A stretch of DNA of 64,000 nt from Lachnoanaerobaculum sp. ICM7 (lineage in GTDB: Bacteria > Bacillota > Clostridia > Lachnospirales > Lachnospiraceae): positions 62,001 through 126,000 of the forward strand of contig NZ_ALJL01000023.1 in assembly GCF_000287675.1 (NCBI RefSeq), in the 5' to 3' direction. The notes beneath the pieces are model-generated. The model did no database searches and was not told where the DNA came from. It saw nothing but the letters and a program-made list of their open reading frames with translations. The translations under genes were made by a program, and so were the position numbers. This document shows, piece by piece, positions 18,744-26,708 of the stretch; position 1 is the stretch's first letter; each line of letters opens with the position of its first letter.

Positions 18744-19217
18744 ATGGAAAATATAGAAATAGAAAGAAAATTTCTTGTAAAGGAAATCCCCGATAAACTT
18801 GACACCTTTGAAAGAATAGATATGACTCAAGGATATTTAAATACAAATCCTGTAGTCAGAATCCGAAAAGAAAATGATGATTATGTTCTTACTTATAAAG
18901 GAAGCGGATTGCTGTCACGAAGCGAATATAATCTTCCGCTTAATGAAGAGTCCTTTGAACATTTACTAAAAAAATGTGACGGTATTATTATATCAAAAAG
19001 CAGATATAAAATACCGCTTGAAAATGGCTTGATTGCAGAACTTGATATTTTCAAAGGTGATCTTGACAGTCTCAAACTGGTAGAGGTGGAGTTTGGCTCG
19101 GTAGAAGAAGCAAATAATTTTATTCCTCCTGAATGGTTCGGCAAAGACGTTACCACGGACGGCAGATACCACAACTCATATATATCCAAGTACGGATTAC
19201 TTAAGTGGAGATACTAA
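18744..19217 (+). CDS. CYTH domain protein (putative triphosphatase)
   Basis: The ATG at 18744 has AAGGAG just upstream and puts the family's ExExK motif (EIERKF) at residues 4-9, so the longer reading from 18642 is rejected. The 157-residue protein is one CYTH tunnel domain with alternating charged strands, including RIRK, YKGSG, KSRYKIP, ELDIFKGDL and VEVEFGS. Relatives hydrolyse inorganic tripolyphosphate, thiamine triphosphate or nucleoside triphosphates with Mg2+. The substrate cannot be told from sequence. It is one of few plus-strand genes and ends in a bidirectional terminator. Confidence 0.88.
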   Translation: MENIEIERKFLVKEIPDKLDTFERIDMTQGYLNTNPVVRIRKENDDYVLTYKGSGLLSRSEYNLPLNEESFEHLLKKCDGIIISKSRYKIPLENGLIAELDIFKGDLDSLKLVEVEFGSVEEANNFIPPEWFGKDVTTDGRYHNSYISKYGLLKWRY

Positions 19218-19250
19218 AAAAGGACTTGAGCTTTTGCTCAAATCCTTTTT
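19218..19250 (+). terminator. Bidirectional terminator between the CYTH and TOPRIM-like genes
   Basis: A 12-13 bp stem (AAGGACTTGAGC region 19219-19231 with 19236-19248), 4-base TTTT loop, T run on the plus strand and A run on the other side. It serves the convergent CYTH gene and the minus-strand TOPRIM-like gene, whose stop lies inside it. Confidence 0.85.
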
Positions 19251-19764
19251 ATTTTTCTATTTTATGTATACCGTTTTTAATCCCGGCAAATACACCGTTT
19301 GTTTTCTTTCTCCACAATTTATTAAATGTAAACTCCGCTTTAATCAAATGCTCATTTAAATTATTAACCTTATTAAAGTCACTTTTAAACTCCTTCTTCG
19401 ACTTGCTTCCAAGCAATTGCAGTATATTCTTTATATTACAGCTTCTAATCAACTCATCCTCTAAATTGTAAACTTGTGGTATAAGTATAACATCCTTTAT
19501 CTTTTTATGTTTCTCTAAAAACTTAGTGTTTTTATCCAAAATAGCTCTACTTTTTGTATCAGTATCAAATACCAACACCACTACCGTATTATCTTTTAAG
19601 TTCAACATATGAGTACTTTTTATCTCTCGTTCAACAACATTAAATACATCTATTTTTCCTGGTCTTATAACATTAAATTTTTCATCCTTACACTTACTCA
19701 ATATCTCTACAAGAACTCTTTCGTTCTCGCCTTCCACATAATAATGGTATTGACCTAATTCCAT
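19249..19764 (-). CDS. TOPRIM-like putative nuclease partner of the AAA ATPase (RloB/AriB-like)
   Basis: The 171-residue reading starts at ATG 19764; a GTG at 19773, overlapping the ATPase stop, is possible and adds three residues. Counting from the GTG start, it shows the two TOPRIM acidic motifs: VEGENE (Glu14, Glu16, Glu18) after a hydrophobic strand, and LVFDTDT (Asp70, Asp72) after another. A NLEDE segment follows near 103-107. This order matches RloB, AriB and OLD-type nucleases, although the protein is much shorter than AriB or OLD. It directly follows an AAA-type ATPase, the pairing used in several anti-phage systems. The nuclease role is inferred, not shown. Confidence 0.6.
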   Translation of the reverse strand: MELGQYHYYVEGENERVLVEILSKCKDEKFNVIRPGKIDVFNVVEREIKSTHMLNLKDNTVVVLVFDTDTKSRAILDKNTKFLEKHKKIKDVILIPQVYNLEDELIRSCNIKNILQLLGSKSKKEFKSDFNKVNNLNEHLIKAEFTFNKLWRKKTNGVFAGIKNGIHKIEK

Positions 19765-19769
19765 TGATT

Positions 19770-20939
19770 TCACCCCGCATCTTCATCTAATACATCATCT
19801 ATATCATCTTCATATGCCAAATCATATATTAACTCAATTCTTGGTGCCACTGCAAAAATATCATTATCTACTGCATTCCTTACCGAATCTGTTGCTTTCT
19901 TTAGTCTGTTTGATACAGACTCACACGAAATAAAAAATTCACCACCTATATTTTCCTTTCTCATGAACAAAAAAGAATGCTTAGGTAAGTCCATATCTGT
20001 AATGTCCATATTATGTGTTGTAAAGAACATCTGCTCTCCACTACCGAGTTTAGATATCATTACTGATAGGATAGCTTTCTCAATATCGCTGTGTATATAC
20101 GAAAACTTCTCATCACAATAATAAAATCCATTTCTATGCTCCATAAGCGCAGTAAGAAAGCCTGCTATTTCAATTCCTGCTTTCGTTCCGCTTGAAAGAA
20201 TATTGTTAGGGTCCAGTACTTTTCCTTCCTGTATTATAAGATTTTTATTATTCATCACTATGGCATAAGTATGTTCAATTTTGTCAACTTTTTTTATATC
20301 GACAATTGAATTGTCTAATGTCATCAACACATTTTTCAAAACTTTTAAATACAATTCATTCTCCAAGTCATCAACTTTTATGTCTCGAATATAGTAATTG
20401 GAATCCATAGGATATGTAAAATTCCATCCAAGTCTACTTGATTTTGAAACTTTATCTAAAGCCTCTATTCCCTCAAACACCTCTACTTCTTTTCCAATTT
20501 TTAATCTCTCAACACACTTTTCATAGCTGTCACCTTTTTTAATATTTACACACTTCAACGATATTTTGCATCGTTCAATAGAATATTCTTCCTCTTCGGG
20601 AGGTATAATAACTTCCAGCGAATATAAAGTATTCTTGTCGGAAACATAGTCGATTGAGAAAATACTTTCTTTTTTATTATCAGATATTCTATCAGTTATA
20701 TTTAACAATTCCTTCCTCTTCATAAAGTTAAATATATACATTAACATTTTCCCAAAAGAGGTTTTTCCACTTGCATTAGTACCCATAAGTATATTAACTT
20801 TCTTATATCTGAAATTAGGAAACCCGGGTAAATACTCTCTTTCTATAGAGCTGTTCACTATCTTTTTAGGGTATGAAAAATTTGCATAAAAATCATCAAA
20901 CGCACAAATATTCTTCAACTTTACATACATAACAATCAT
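19770..20939 (-). CDS. AAA-type (ABC/OLD-like) ATPase of a two-gene putative defence system
   Basis: A 389-residue ATPase of the AAA_15/AAA_21 (SMC/ABC-like) group. It has Walker A GTNASGKT (53-60), a signature-like LSSGTKAG (248-255), Walker B YYCDEKF with Asp276-Glu277, and an H-loop TTHN (His309). The arrangement is that of OLD/AriA/RloA ATPases rather than transporters, with no membrane partner nearby. Codon use and base composition appear more AT-rich than the flanking housekeeping genes, fitting horizontal gain. It is followed by the TOPRIM-like gene with overlapping ends. A long palindrome precedes its ribosome site. Confidence 0.82.
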   Translation of the reverse strand: MIVMYVKLKNICAFDDFYANFSYPKKIVNSSIEREYLPGFPNFRYKKVNILMGTNASGKTSFGKMLMYIFNFMKRKELLNITDRISDNKKESIFSIDYVSDKNTLYSLEVIIPPEEEEYSIERCKISLKCVNIKKGDSYEKCVERLKIGKEVEVFEGIEALDKVSKSSRLGWNFTYPMDSNYYIRDIKVDDLENELYLKVLKNVLMTLDNSIVDIKKVDKIEHTYAIVMNNKNLIIQEGKVLDPNNILSSGTKAGIEIAGFLTALMEHRNGFYYCDEKFSYIHSDIEKAILSVMISKLGSGEQMFFTTHNMDITDMDLPKHSFLFMRKENIGGEFFISCESVSNRLKKATDSVRNAVDNDIFAVAPRIELIYDLAYEDDIDDVLDEDAG

Positions 20940-20952
20940 AAGCTTTCTCCTG

Positions 20953-20981
20953 TTATTACTTCTATTTATAAGAAGTAATAA
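20953..20981. promoter_or_regulatory. 11-bp perfect palindrome upstream of the ATPase gene
   Basis: TTATTACTTCT at 20953-20963 and its exact complement at 20971-20981, loop ATTTATA. It ends about 13 bases before the ATPase start, beside the ribosome site (AGGAG). It could be an operator or an RNA hairpin limiting expression. Confidence 0.6.
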
Positions 20982-21040
20982 TAGAATTATAGCATATTAT
21001 AATTATAGAGTCAAAGATAGCAAAGCCTAATTTGAATATA

Positions 21041-21079
21041 AAAAAGGCTCCGGGAACCTAATCCTAAAGCCTTCTTTTT
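21041..21079 (-). terminator. Probable terminator after the alcohol dehydrogenase
   Basis: On the minus strand AAGGCT...AGCC flanks an imperfect inner stem and is followed by a run of six T's directly after the stop. The stem is short, so confidence is moderate. Confidence 0.6.
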
Positions 21080-21082
21080 GCA

Positions 21083-22285
21083 TTATCTCGCAGCCATATA
21101 GATATTATACATATCATTATAGTCAAGTGATTTGAAACTTCCTATACTTCTTGATTTTTTATAGGAACAGTTTATTGCCAAGTCCTCACAGTCTTTTTCA
21201 CTTACCTCTCTGTTAAGAAGCTCATGTAGGCTTACAGGCATTCCGACGGATTTGAAAAATTCAACAGTCTTTTCAATACCTGTATCAGCCGCCTTTTTAT
21301 CATCAGCCTCAACTACTCCATATACCTTTCTTGCAAAATTTGCAAATCGCTCTATATTTTCATTCTTTACATAATTTGCCCAAGAAGCCCAAATCGCACT
21401 TAGAGTTGCACCATGTGTGGAGTCAAAGAGCGCTGATATAGCCATTCCAAGCTGATGACATGACCAGTCACCGTCTCTTGGAGTATCACCTTTTGCTCCA
21501 AGACCTGTAAGTCCTATATGCGATACACTTCCACACCACATAACTTCACTCATCGCTTCATAGTCAGTTGGATTTTTTACAGCCTTTACTCCAAACTTTA
21601 TAATATCTCTAAAAAGTCCCTCGGCCATTTCATCAGTCAAATGATTTCCGAGAATATTTGTAAAATATCTCTCGGCTGTATGCATAAAAATATCTGCCAC
21701 ACCTGCACCTATCTGATACTTCGGTAAAGTGTATGTAAGTTCCGGATCCATTATCGCAAACTTGCATCTGTTAAAATCAGTTGTTATTCCCTTCTTTATA
21801 CAGCTTCCTGTTACATCATCTGTCAGAACAGCTGAGTCACTGGTTTCAGAGCCTGCTGCTGATATTGTAAGTATGCTACCGCTTGGTAAAGACTTCTCTA
21901 CCTTTTTTCTTTGAAAGAAAAACTCTTCTATATCGGTACCTTGATTTGCCACACCTATTGCCACAAACTTTGCGGTATCTATTACACTTCCGCCACCCAC
22001 AGCCAATACAAACTCGGCTCCAAACTTTACAGCCTCCTTTGTCATCTCCTTTGCCTTACTTAAAAGCGGATTCGGTACAACTCCTCCAAGTAAGAGTACA
22101 TCTATACCTTCAGACTTTATCTTTTCTTCTACCAAATCAATCAGGCCGCTTTTCTTTGCACTGTTTCCACCATAGATAACAGCCACCTTTTTTGCCCCGA
22201 AACCTTCAATAAGATTTCCCACTTCTTCTCTTGTTCCTTTACCGAAAACAATTCTTGTAGGTGAATAATAATTGAACTTTTGCAT
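21083..22285 (-). CDS. Iron-containing alcohol dehydrogenase (butanol dehydrogenase type)
   Basis: A 400-residue group III dehydrogenase. It has a coenzyme-binding GGGSVID motif (97-103) and the four metal ligands Asp198, His202, His277 and His291, seen in VADIFMH and CHQLGMA...DSTHG. It is closest in look to NADPH-type BDH/YqhD/YugJ proteins that reduce aldehydes to alcohols. The N-terminus MQKFNYYSPTRIVFGKG is typical. It starts 8 bases after a TRAP-type binding protein gene, in an operon with that and a YcxB-like gene. The true substrate is unknown. Confidence 0.92.
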   Translation of the reverse strand: MQKFNYYSPTRIVFGKGTREEVGNLIEGFGAKKVAVIYGGNSAKKSGLIDLVEEKIKSEGIDVLLLGGVVPNPLLSKAKEMTKEAVKFGAEFVLAVGGGSVIDTAKFVAIGVANQGTDIEEFFFQRKKVEKSLPSGSILTISAAGSETSDSAVLTDDVTGSCIKKGITTDFNRCKFAIMDPELTYTLPKYQIGAGVADIFMHTAERYFTNILGNHLTDEMAEGLFRDIIKFGVKAVKNPTDYEAMSEVMWCGSVSHIGLTGLGAKGDTPRDGDWSCHQLGMAISALFDSTHGATLSAIWASWANYVKNENIERFANFARKVYGVVEADDKKAADTGIEKTVEFFKSVGMPVSLHELLNREVSEKDCEDLAINCSYKKSRSIGSFKSLDYNDMYNIYMAAR

Positions 22286-22293
22286 ACACTACC

Positions 22294-23280
22294 TCACATT
22301 TCATTTATTCTCTTTATTAAGTCCATATAGTCCTTGCAATATTTTTCATAGAGTGGTTCTAAAATACTCTTGAATTTCATCCTCTCCTCGCCTGATAAAG
22401 TATTTATCTCTATCCCTTTATCAACAAGCTCCTTCTCATATATCTTTTCCTGTTCCTCCCAAATTTCTCTCTCATAAATGCTGCTCTCTATGGCAGCCTC
22501 CTTTATAATTGCTCTGTCTTTTTCTGAAAGCTTACTCCATGTGACATCAGAGCAAAGTTGCATTTCAGGAACTCTTGTGTGCTCATCCTTTGTGTAATAT
22601 TTTGCATATTGATAGTGCATAGCCGATATATAAGACGGAATATTATTCTCCGCACCGTCTATCACACCTCTTTCAAGAGAGCCGTAAACCAGACTGTACT
22701 CCTGCGCTACAGGCTCAGCACCCAAAGCTCTTATCATATCTTTCATGAGATCTGATTGCTGTACTCTGATTTTTAATCCTGAAAGATCCGATATATCTTC
22801 TATCGGCCTCACATTATTATAAAAGTTTCTTGCACCGGCAGTATAAAATGACAGCGGCTCAATACCGGAACCTTCAAACTGTGCAAGAATCTCATCTCCT
22901 ATCTCACTGTAAAGTACATTCCACATATGCTCCTCATCCCTGTATAAATAAGGCATCTGCAAAACATTCAAAATAGCAATATCATTTGAAAGCGGTGAAA
23001 TAGAGGCTCTTGTAAAATCAATCCCGCCAAACTTCAGCTGTTTTATAACACTTAGCTCGTCTCCAAGTTTACCGTCATATACTACTTCTATTGCTATTCT
23101 TCCATTGCTCTTTTCCTCTACAAGTCTGGCAAACTCAAACGCTCCGAGAGTAGTAGGATAATCCTTTGGGTGGTTTTCCGCATATGTAAAAACATACTCG
23201 GTAGTCGGCTTTTTTCTCACACATGAAGTATTAATAATCACAACCGTAATGATTAAAAGCCATATCAGTTTTCTCTTCAT
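22294..23280 (-). CDS. TRAP transporter solute-binding lipoprotein (DctP family)
   Basis: A 328-residue binding protein with a lipoprotein signal (hydrophobic core, then Cys20). It has a DctP domain containing the conserved carboxylate-binding Arg in LKIRVQQSDL and the family's DGAENNIP stretch. It would capture an organic acid or similar solute outside the membrane. No DctQ/DctM genes adjoin it, so it must share a permease encoded elsewhere or act in sensing. The stop is 8 bases before the alcohol dehydrogenase. The start overlaps the YcxB-like stop by 4 bases. Confidence 0.88.
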   Translation of the reverse strand: MKRKLIWLLIITVVIINTSCVRKKPTTEYVFTYAENHPKDYPTTLGAFEFARLVEEKSNGRIAIEVVYDGKLGDELSVIKQLKFGGIDFTRASISPLSNDIAILNVLQMPYLYRDEEHMWNVLYSEIGDEILAQFEGSGIEPLSFYTAGARNFYNNVRPIEDISDLSGLKIRVQQSDLMKDMIRALGAEPVAQEYSLVYGSLERGVIDGAENNIPSYISAMHYQYAKYYTKDEHTRVPEMQLCSDVTWSKLSEKDRAIIKEAAIESSIYEREIWEEQEKIYEKELVDKGIEINTLSGEERMKFKSILEPLYEKYCKDYMDLIKRINEM

Positions 23281-23744
23281 CCTTTTATTTTTCCCAAAAT
23301 ATCATTAAATATTTTTTTGTGGTCTTTACCTACAATTCTCTTTGTCAAAATATACCCGTTTGTATTGTCGGTAAAAATTATAAGCATTCCCGGAAATCTC
23401 TTTCCGGCTTTGACTCTGCTCCAGTCAATATACTCGTGCTTCCCCTCCACCTCTACGGTTATTCCTTTTTCACCCGGTTCAAGTGTCAATTCCTTCAGTG
23501 ATTTTACATTTCCTCTTGCTCTGTTATACATCATAAACGGTTGAAAGAGCACAAAGAAAAGTAGAGCAAATACAAGTATTGCTCTAAGAAAATTGTTTAC
23601 TTCATGCCATCTTGAACTTATAAGTGCAAGCATTGCAAAAGTAAAAATAATATTCACAATTCCCGCAAGTGAAGAATATAGAAAAAAGAACGACAGCTTA
23701 AATAGCTCAAAAGCTGTATTCTTGTAGTGAAATTTGTAATTCAT
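23277..23744 (-). CDS. YcxB-like membrane protein
   Basis: The ATG at 23744 is preceded by GGAGG at ideal spacing, so it is preferred over the ATG at 23780. The 155-residue protein has two membrane helices (about 18-42 and 48-68) and a C-terminal beta-rich YcxB-like domain (about 75-150), a PH-like fold containing YIDWSRV. The function of the family is not known. It is the first gene of a three-gene operon with the TRAP binding protein and the alcohol dehydrogenase. Confidence 0.7.
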   Translation of the reverse strand: MNYKFHYKNTAFELFKLSFFFLYSSLAGIVNIIFTFAMLALISSRWHEVNNFLRAILVFALLFFVLFQPFMMYNRARGNVKSLKELTLEPGEKGITVEVEGKHEYIDWSRVKAGKRFPGMLIIFTDNTNGYILTKRIVGKDHKKIFNDILGKIKG

Positions 23745-23842
23745 AGGGCCTCCATGTTTTAGTGTGAAATTCATACTCATTTTTATATTTTATATCAAAA
23801 ACCCAGTATTAGCAAACAGGAAGTACTCTTACTAAATAGAAC

Positions 23843-23867
23843 ACAGCCATGCTTTTGACATGGCTGT
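23843..23867 (-). terminator. Hairpin after the ROK-linked sugar operon
   Basis: A 9-bp perfect stem (ACAGCCATG with its complement), 7-base loop, about 35 bases past the last gene of the operon. The T run after it is weak (GTTCTATTT). Confidence 0.55.
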
Positions 23868-23903
23868 ATAATGGCTACTATAATTTTTTAGTTAATAGTA
23901 ACT

Positions 23904-24755
23904 TTATATTTTTTCATACATGGATTTTAGTCTATCCATAGCCGGCTTATTTGAATAAATTGATAGTTCAGGAAGCCTTTTATAATTTGGTAACATTTCT
24001 AATGTCAAGTAATCATCATATCCTATTTTCTTTAGTGCTTTAATAACTTCCAAAAAGTCTACATCCCCTGCAAATATATCCACAAATGCCCCCAAACCGG
24101 TTTGCTCTACTCTATAATCGCTTATATGAATCTTTTTAATATGTCCGCCTAATATTTCTATATAATCACTTGGATCACCTATGTACATAATATTTCCAAC
24201 ATCAAAATAGGCACCCACATATTCAGAGTTTATATCATCCAAAAACTGTTTTATCTCTAGTGGAGATAGCAAAAACTTGTTCCATACATTCTCTATACCT
24301 ATAGATACTTTATACTTTCTGGCTACTTTTTCCAATTTAAAAAATAATTCATACGCTCTATCATATGCTAGATCATACGATACCTTTTCAGGATTTTTCG
24401 CAAAACTACAATTCGTATATCCGGGAATTACTAAAATAGTATCAGCACCAAGTATACTTGCAAACTCTAATTGTCTTTCTATAATATCTTCGGCTTTTTT
24501 TCTAATGCTTAAATCATTTGAAACAGGATTATTATCCCACAAAGACCAAACACCGACGCTAGGTATTTCCAAACCATTTGCATTTGCCATTTTTTTGATT
24601 TCCAACACTTCGCCTTCTCTCATACTTGGATTTAGATACCCTTCCTTGCTAAGTACCGGTTCAACTCCATCATATTTCATACGACTTATATCAGAAAAGA
24701 CATTCTTTAAATCTATGTTCTCGGAAAAAGAGAACAGGCTATATCCTAATTTCAT
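23904..24755 (-). CDS. Sugar phosphate isomerase/epimerase (xylose isomerase-like TIM barrel)
   Basis: A 283-residue AP-endonuclease-2-type TIM barrel with the family's metal-binding layout: the Glu of GIENVWN (near 152), the Asp/His of YFDVGN and KKIHISDY, and the late Glu of LTLEMLP. Relatives include tagatose 3-epimerase, hydroxypyruvate isomerase and inosose dehydratase (IolE). It is last in the ROK-linked operon, overlapping the Gfo/Idh gene by 4 bases, as in inositol-type pathways. Which keto-sugar it acts on is not clear. Confidence 0.8.
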   Translation of the reverse strand: MKLGYSLFSFSENIDLKNVFSDISRMKYDGVEPVLSKEGYLNPSMREGEVLEIKKMANANGLEIPSVGVWSLWDNNPVSNDLSIRKKAEDIIERQLEFASILGADTILVIPGYTNCSFAKNPEKVSYDLAYDRAYELFFKLEKVARKYKVSIGIENVWNKFLLSPLEIKQFLDDINSEYVGAYFDVGNIMYIGDPSDYIEILGGHIKKIHISDYRVEQTGLGAFVDIFAGDVDFLEVIKALKKIGYDDYLTLEMLPNYKRLPELSIYSNKPAMDRLKSMYEKI

Positions 24756-25762
24756 ATACTATCTCCGAGTGCGACTATTCTTCCTGTCTCTAAAGACTCC
24801 TTTATAGCCTCCATAACCTGCATTGTATTTTTAATACTCTTTAAGCTTACTATTTCCGAATCTCTATCTTCATTAATACATTCTACAAAATGTTTCAACT
24901 CTGATTGATATGCATCAACACCATACGTAACGATTTCTTCTATACCGTTCTTACTATAAACACTAGAACACCTTATTGCACTTTCTCTATTTTCAAGGTT
25001 TTTACCGGCTTTCATTTCATATTCGTAACTAGCATCATCTCCAACCATACACAACTTCATAGTAAATGGATAATTTTCACTCATGCTTATTACTCCATGA
25101 ATACTCGCAATCAAATTTTCAGAAAAAGTCATACTTGTGTTAACAAAATTCCAAGCATCATTTTCGTCCTTAATACCATTTGCATATACAGTGACAGGTT
25201 TTCCAAACAGATACACCAAGAAATCTATATCATGTAAATGCAAGTCAAATAATCCACCACCACTCTTATCGGCCTTTTTATACCATAAACTCCAACTTGG
25301 TGGCTCAGATAGTCTGTCAGCTTCTATATACCTTAATTTACCTAGTAGTCCTGTCTCATATATACTCTTTGCATTTATATACTCTTCCCAAAATCTTAAC
25401 ACTTGGCCTAAATACAGTTTTGTATTATTTTTTTCAAGTACCTGAAATATATTCTCTAATGAACTCATACTCAGAGTTATTGGCTTTTCACATATTATAT
25501 ACTTTACGTATTCACTTGCTTTTATAATATACTCTTCATGTAAAAATGTCGGAAGACATATATCCACAAAATCTACAGTTTTTAAATTAAAAGTATCTAA
25601 TAAATCCTGACTGTAAAGACAATTATATTCTTTGGCAAACTTTTCCCCTTTTTCTTTATCCTTATCTACAATACCAACAAGCTCAACTTCATCCATGCTA
25701 TTGTATATGGATGCATGAGTTTGTCCCATAAACCCTGCACCTATAATTAATACCCTTAACAT
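24752..25762 (-). CDS. Gfo/Idh/MocA family NAD(P)-dependent oxidoreductase
   Basis: A 336-residue sugar dehydrogenase. The Rossmann motif GAGFMGQTH lies at 8-16, the CEKPI(T) catalytic Lys motif near 91-95, and a C-terminal sugar-binding domain includes GGGLFDLHLHDIDF. It oxidises a hydroxyl of a cyclitol, sugar or sugar acid. It lies between the permease and a TIM-barrel isomerase gene and overlaps both, so uptake and first oxidation are linked. Confidence 0.88.
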   Translation of the reverse strand: MLRVLIIGAGFMGQTHASIYNSMDEVELVGIVDKDKEKGEKFAKEYNCLYSQDLLDTFNLKTVDFVDICLPTFLHEEYIIKASEYVKYIICEKPITLSMSSLENIFQVLEKNNTKLYLGQVLRFWEEYINAKSIYETGLLGKLRYIEADRLSEPPSWSLWYKKADKSGGGLFDLHLHDIDFLVYLFGKPVTVYANGIKDENDAWNFVNTSMTFSENLIASIHGVISMSENYPFTMKLCMVGDDASYEYEMKAGKNLENRESAIRCSSVYSKNGIEEIVTYGVDAYQSELKHFVECINEDRDSEIVSLKSIKNTMQVMEAIKESLETGRIVALGDSI

Positions 25763-26706
25763 TTTCTTCCCCTCATACTCGCTACGTTACTAAAAACTAC
25801 TGCTGCTGCAATAATGATGCCTGTTATAATTGTTTGTATATAAGTTTCTACCTGTAAAATATTCATAGCATTACTTATAACGCCCATCAAAATACATCCT
25901 AGAAAAGCACCTGCTATGCTTCCCTTTCCACCTTCAAATGTAACTCCACCTATAATCGCTGCAGTCAACGCACTTGTTTCGTAACCCAAACCTGCATTTG
26001 CGGTTACAGAATCTATTCGGGCTGAAAAAACTATAGCTGCCACAGAGCAAAATATTCCTGATAATGAATATATCAGTATCTTGTACTTGTCTATTTCTAT
26101 TCCACATAAATAAGCATTTTTCTCATTTCCACCAATAGCCATCAGCCGCTTTCCAACAATAGTTTTATTCATTAGAATATAGGCCAAAATAATCATAAGA
26201 ATCAGCACTATAAGCATTGCAGGAAAAACCCCAAAAAATTTTGTTTTGCTTAAAACATCAAACACACCTGAGAAACTCATTATTCTTCCCTTAGATATTG
26301 TAAGGGATAGACCATAAAATATTTGGCTGGTTCCTAAAGTTATTATGAGTGGAATGCATTTTGATTTTGCTATTATAAAACCATTTAATAGTCCACAAAC
26401 CAAGCCTATAATGATTCCACCAAATATCACTATAAAAATATTTTGTCCCTTTGCCAGCAATGCAGCCATTACAACTGAAGAAAGTGCCATTATATTTCCA
26501 AGAGAGAGATCTATTCCACCACTTATAAGTAACATGCTCATAGCCATAGTAAGTACACCTATTACGGATATTTGACCCAAAATAGTAACTATATTTTTTA
26601 TAGTTATAAATTTAGGATTTATAACTGTAACACAAGCTATTATTGCAAATATCACAAATAGCAAAAGTATCCTTTGATCTTTAAGTATAAACTTATTCTC
26701 TTTCAT
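25756..26706 (-). CDS. Sugar ABC transporter permease (RbsC family)
   Basis: A 316-residue permease with about ten membrane helices. The Rbs-type motif GGIDLSLGN (near 66-74) and the EGGKGSIAGAFLG loop both mark BPD_transp_2 sugar permeases. It forms a homodimer channel for the adjacent ATPase. It ends inside the Gfo/Idh start and begins 2 bases after the ATPase stop. Confidence 0.92.
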   Translation of the reverse strand: MKENKFILKDQRILLLFVIFAIIACVTVINPKFITIKNIVTILGQISVIGVLTMAMSMLLISGGIDLSLGNIMALSSVVMAALLAKGQNIFIVIFGGIIIGLVCGLLNGFIIAKSKCIPLIITLGTSQIFYGLSLTISKGRIMSFSGVFDVLSKTKFFGVFPAMLIVLILMIILAYILMNKTIVGKRLMAIGGNEKNAYLCGIEIDKYKILIYSLSGIFCSVAAIVFSARIDSVTANAGLGYETSALTAAIIGGVTFEGGKGSIAGAFLGCILMGVISNAMNILQVETYIQTIITGIIIAAAVVFSNVASMRGRKC

Positions 26707-26708
26707 AA

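Noticed and set aside
19770-20939. ABC transporter ATPase
   Set aside because: Walker motifs are present, but the signature is not LSGGQ, there is no permease nearby, and the long central insertion fits OLD/AAA_15-type proteins.
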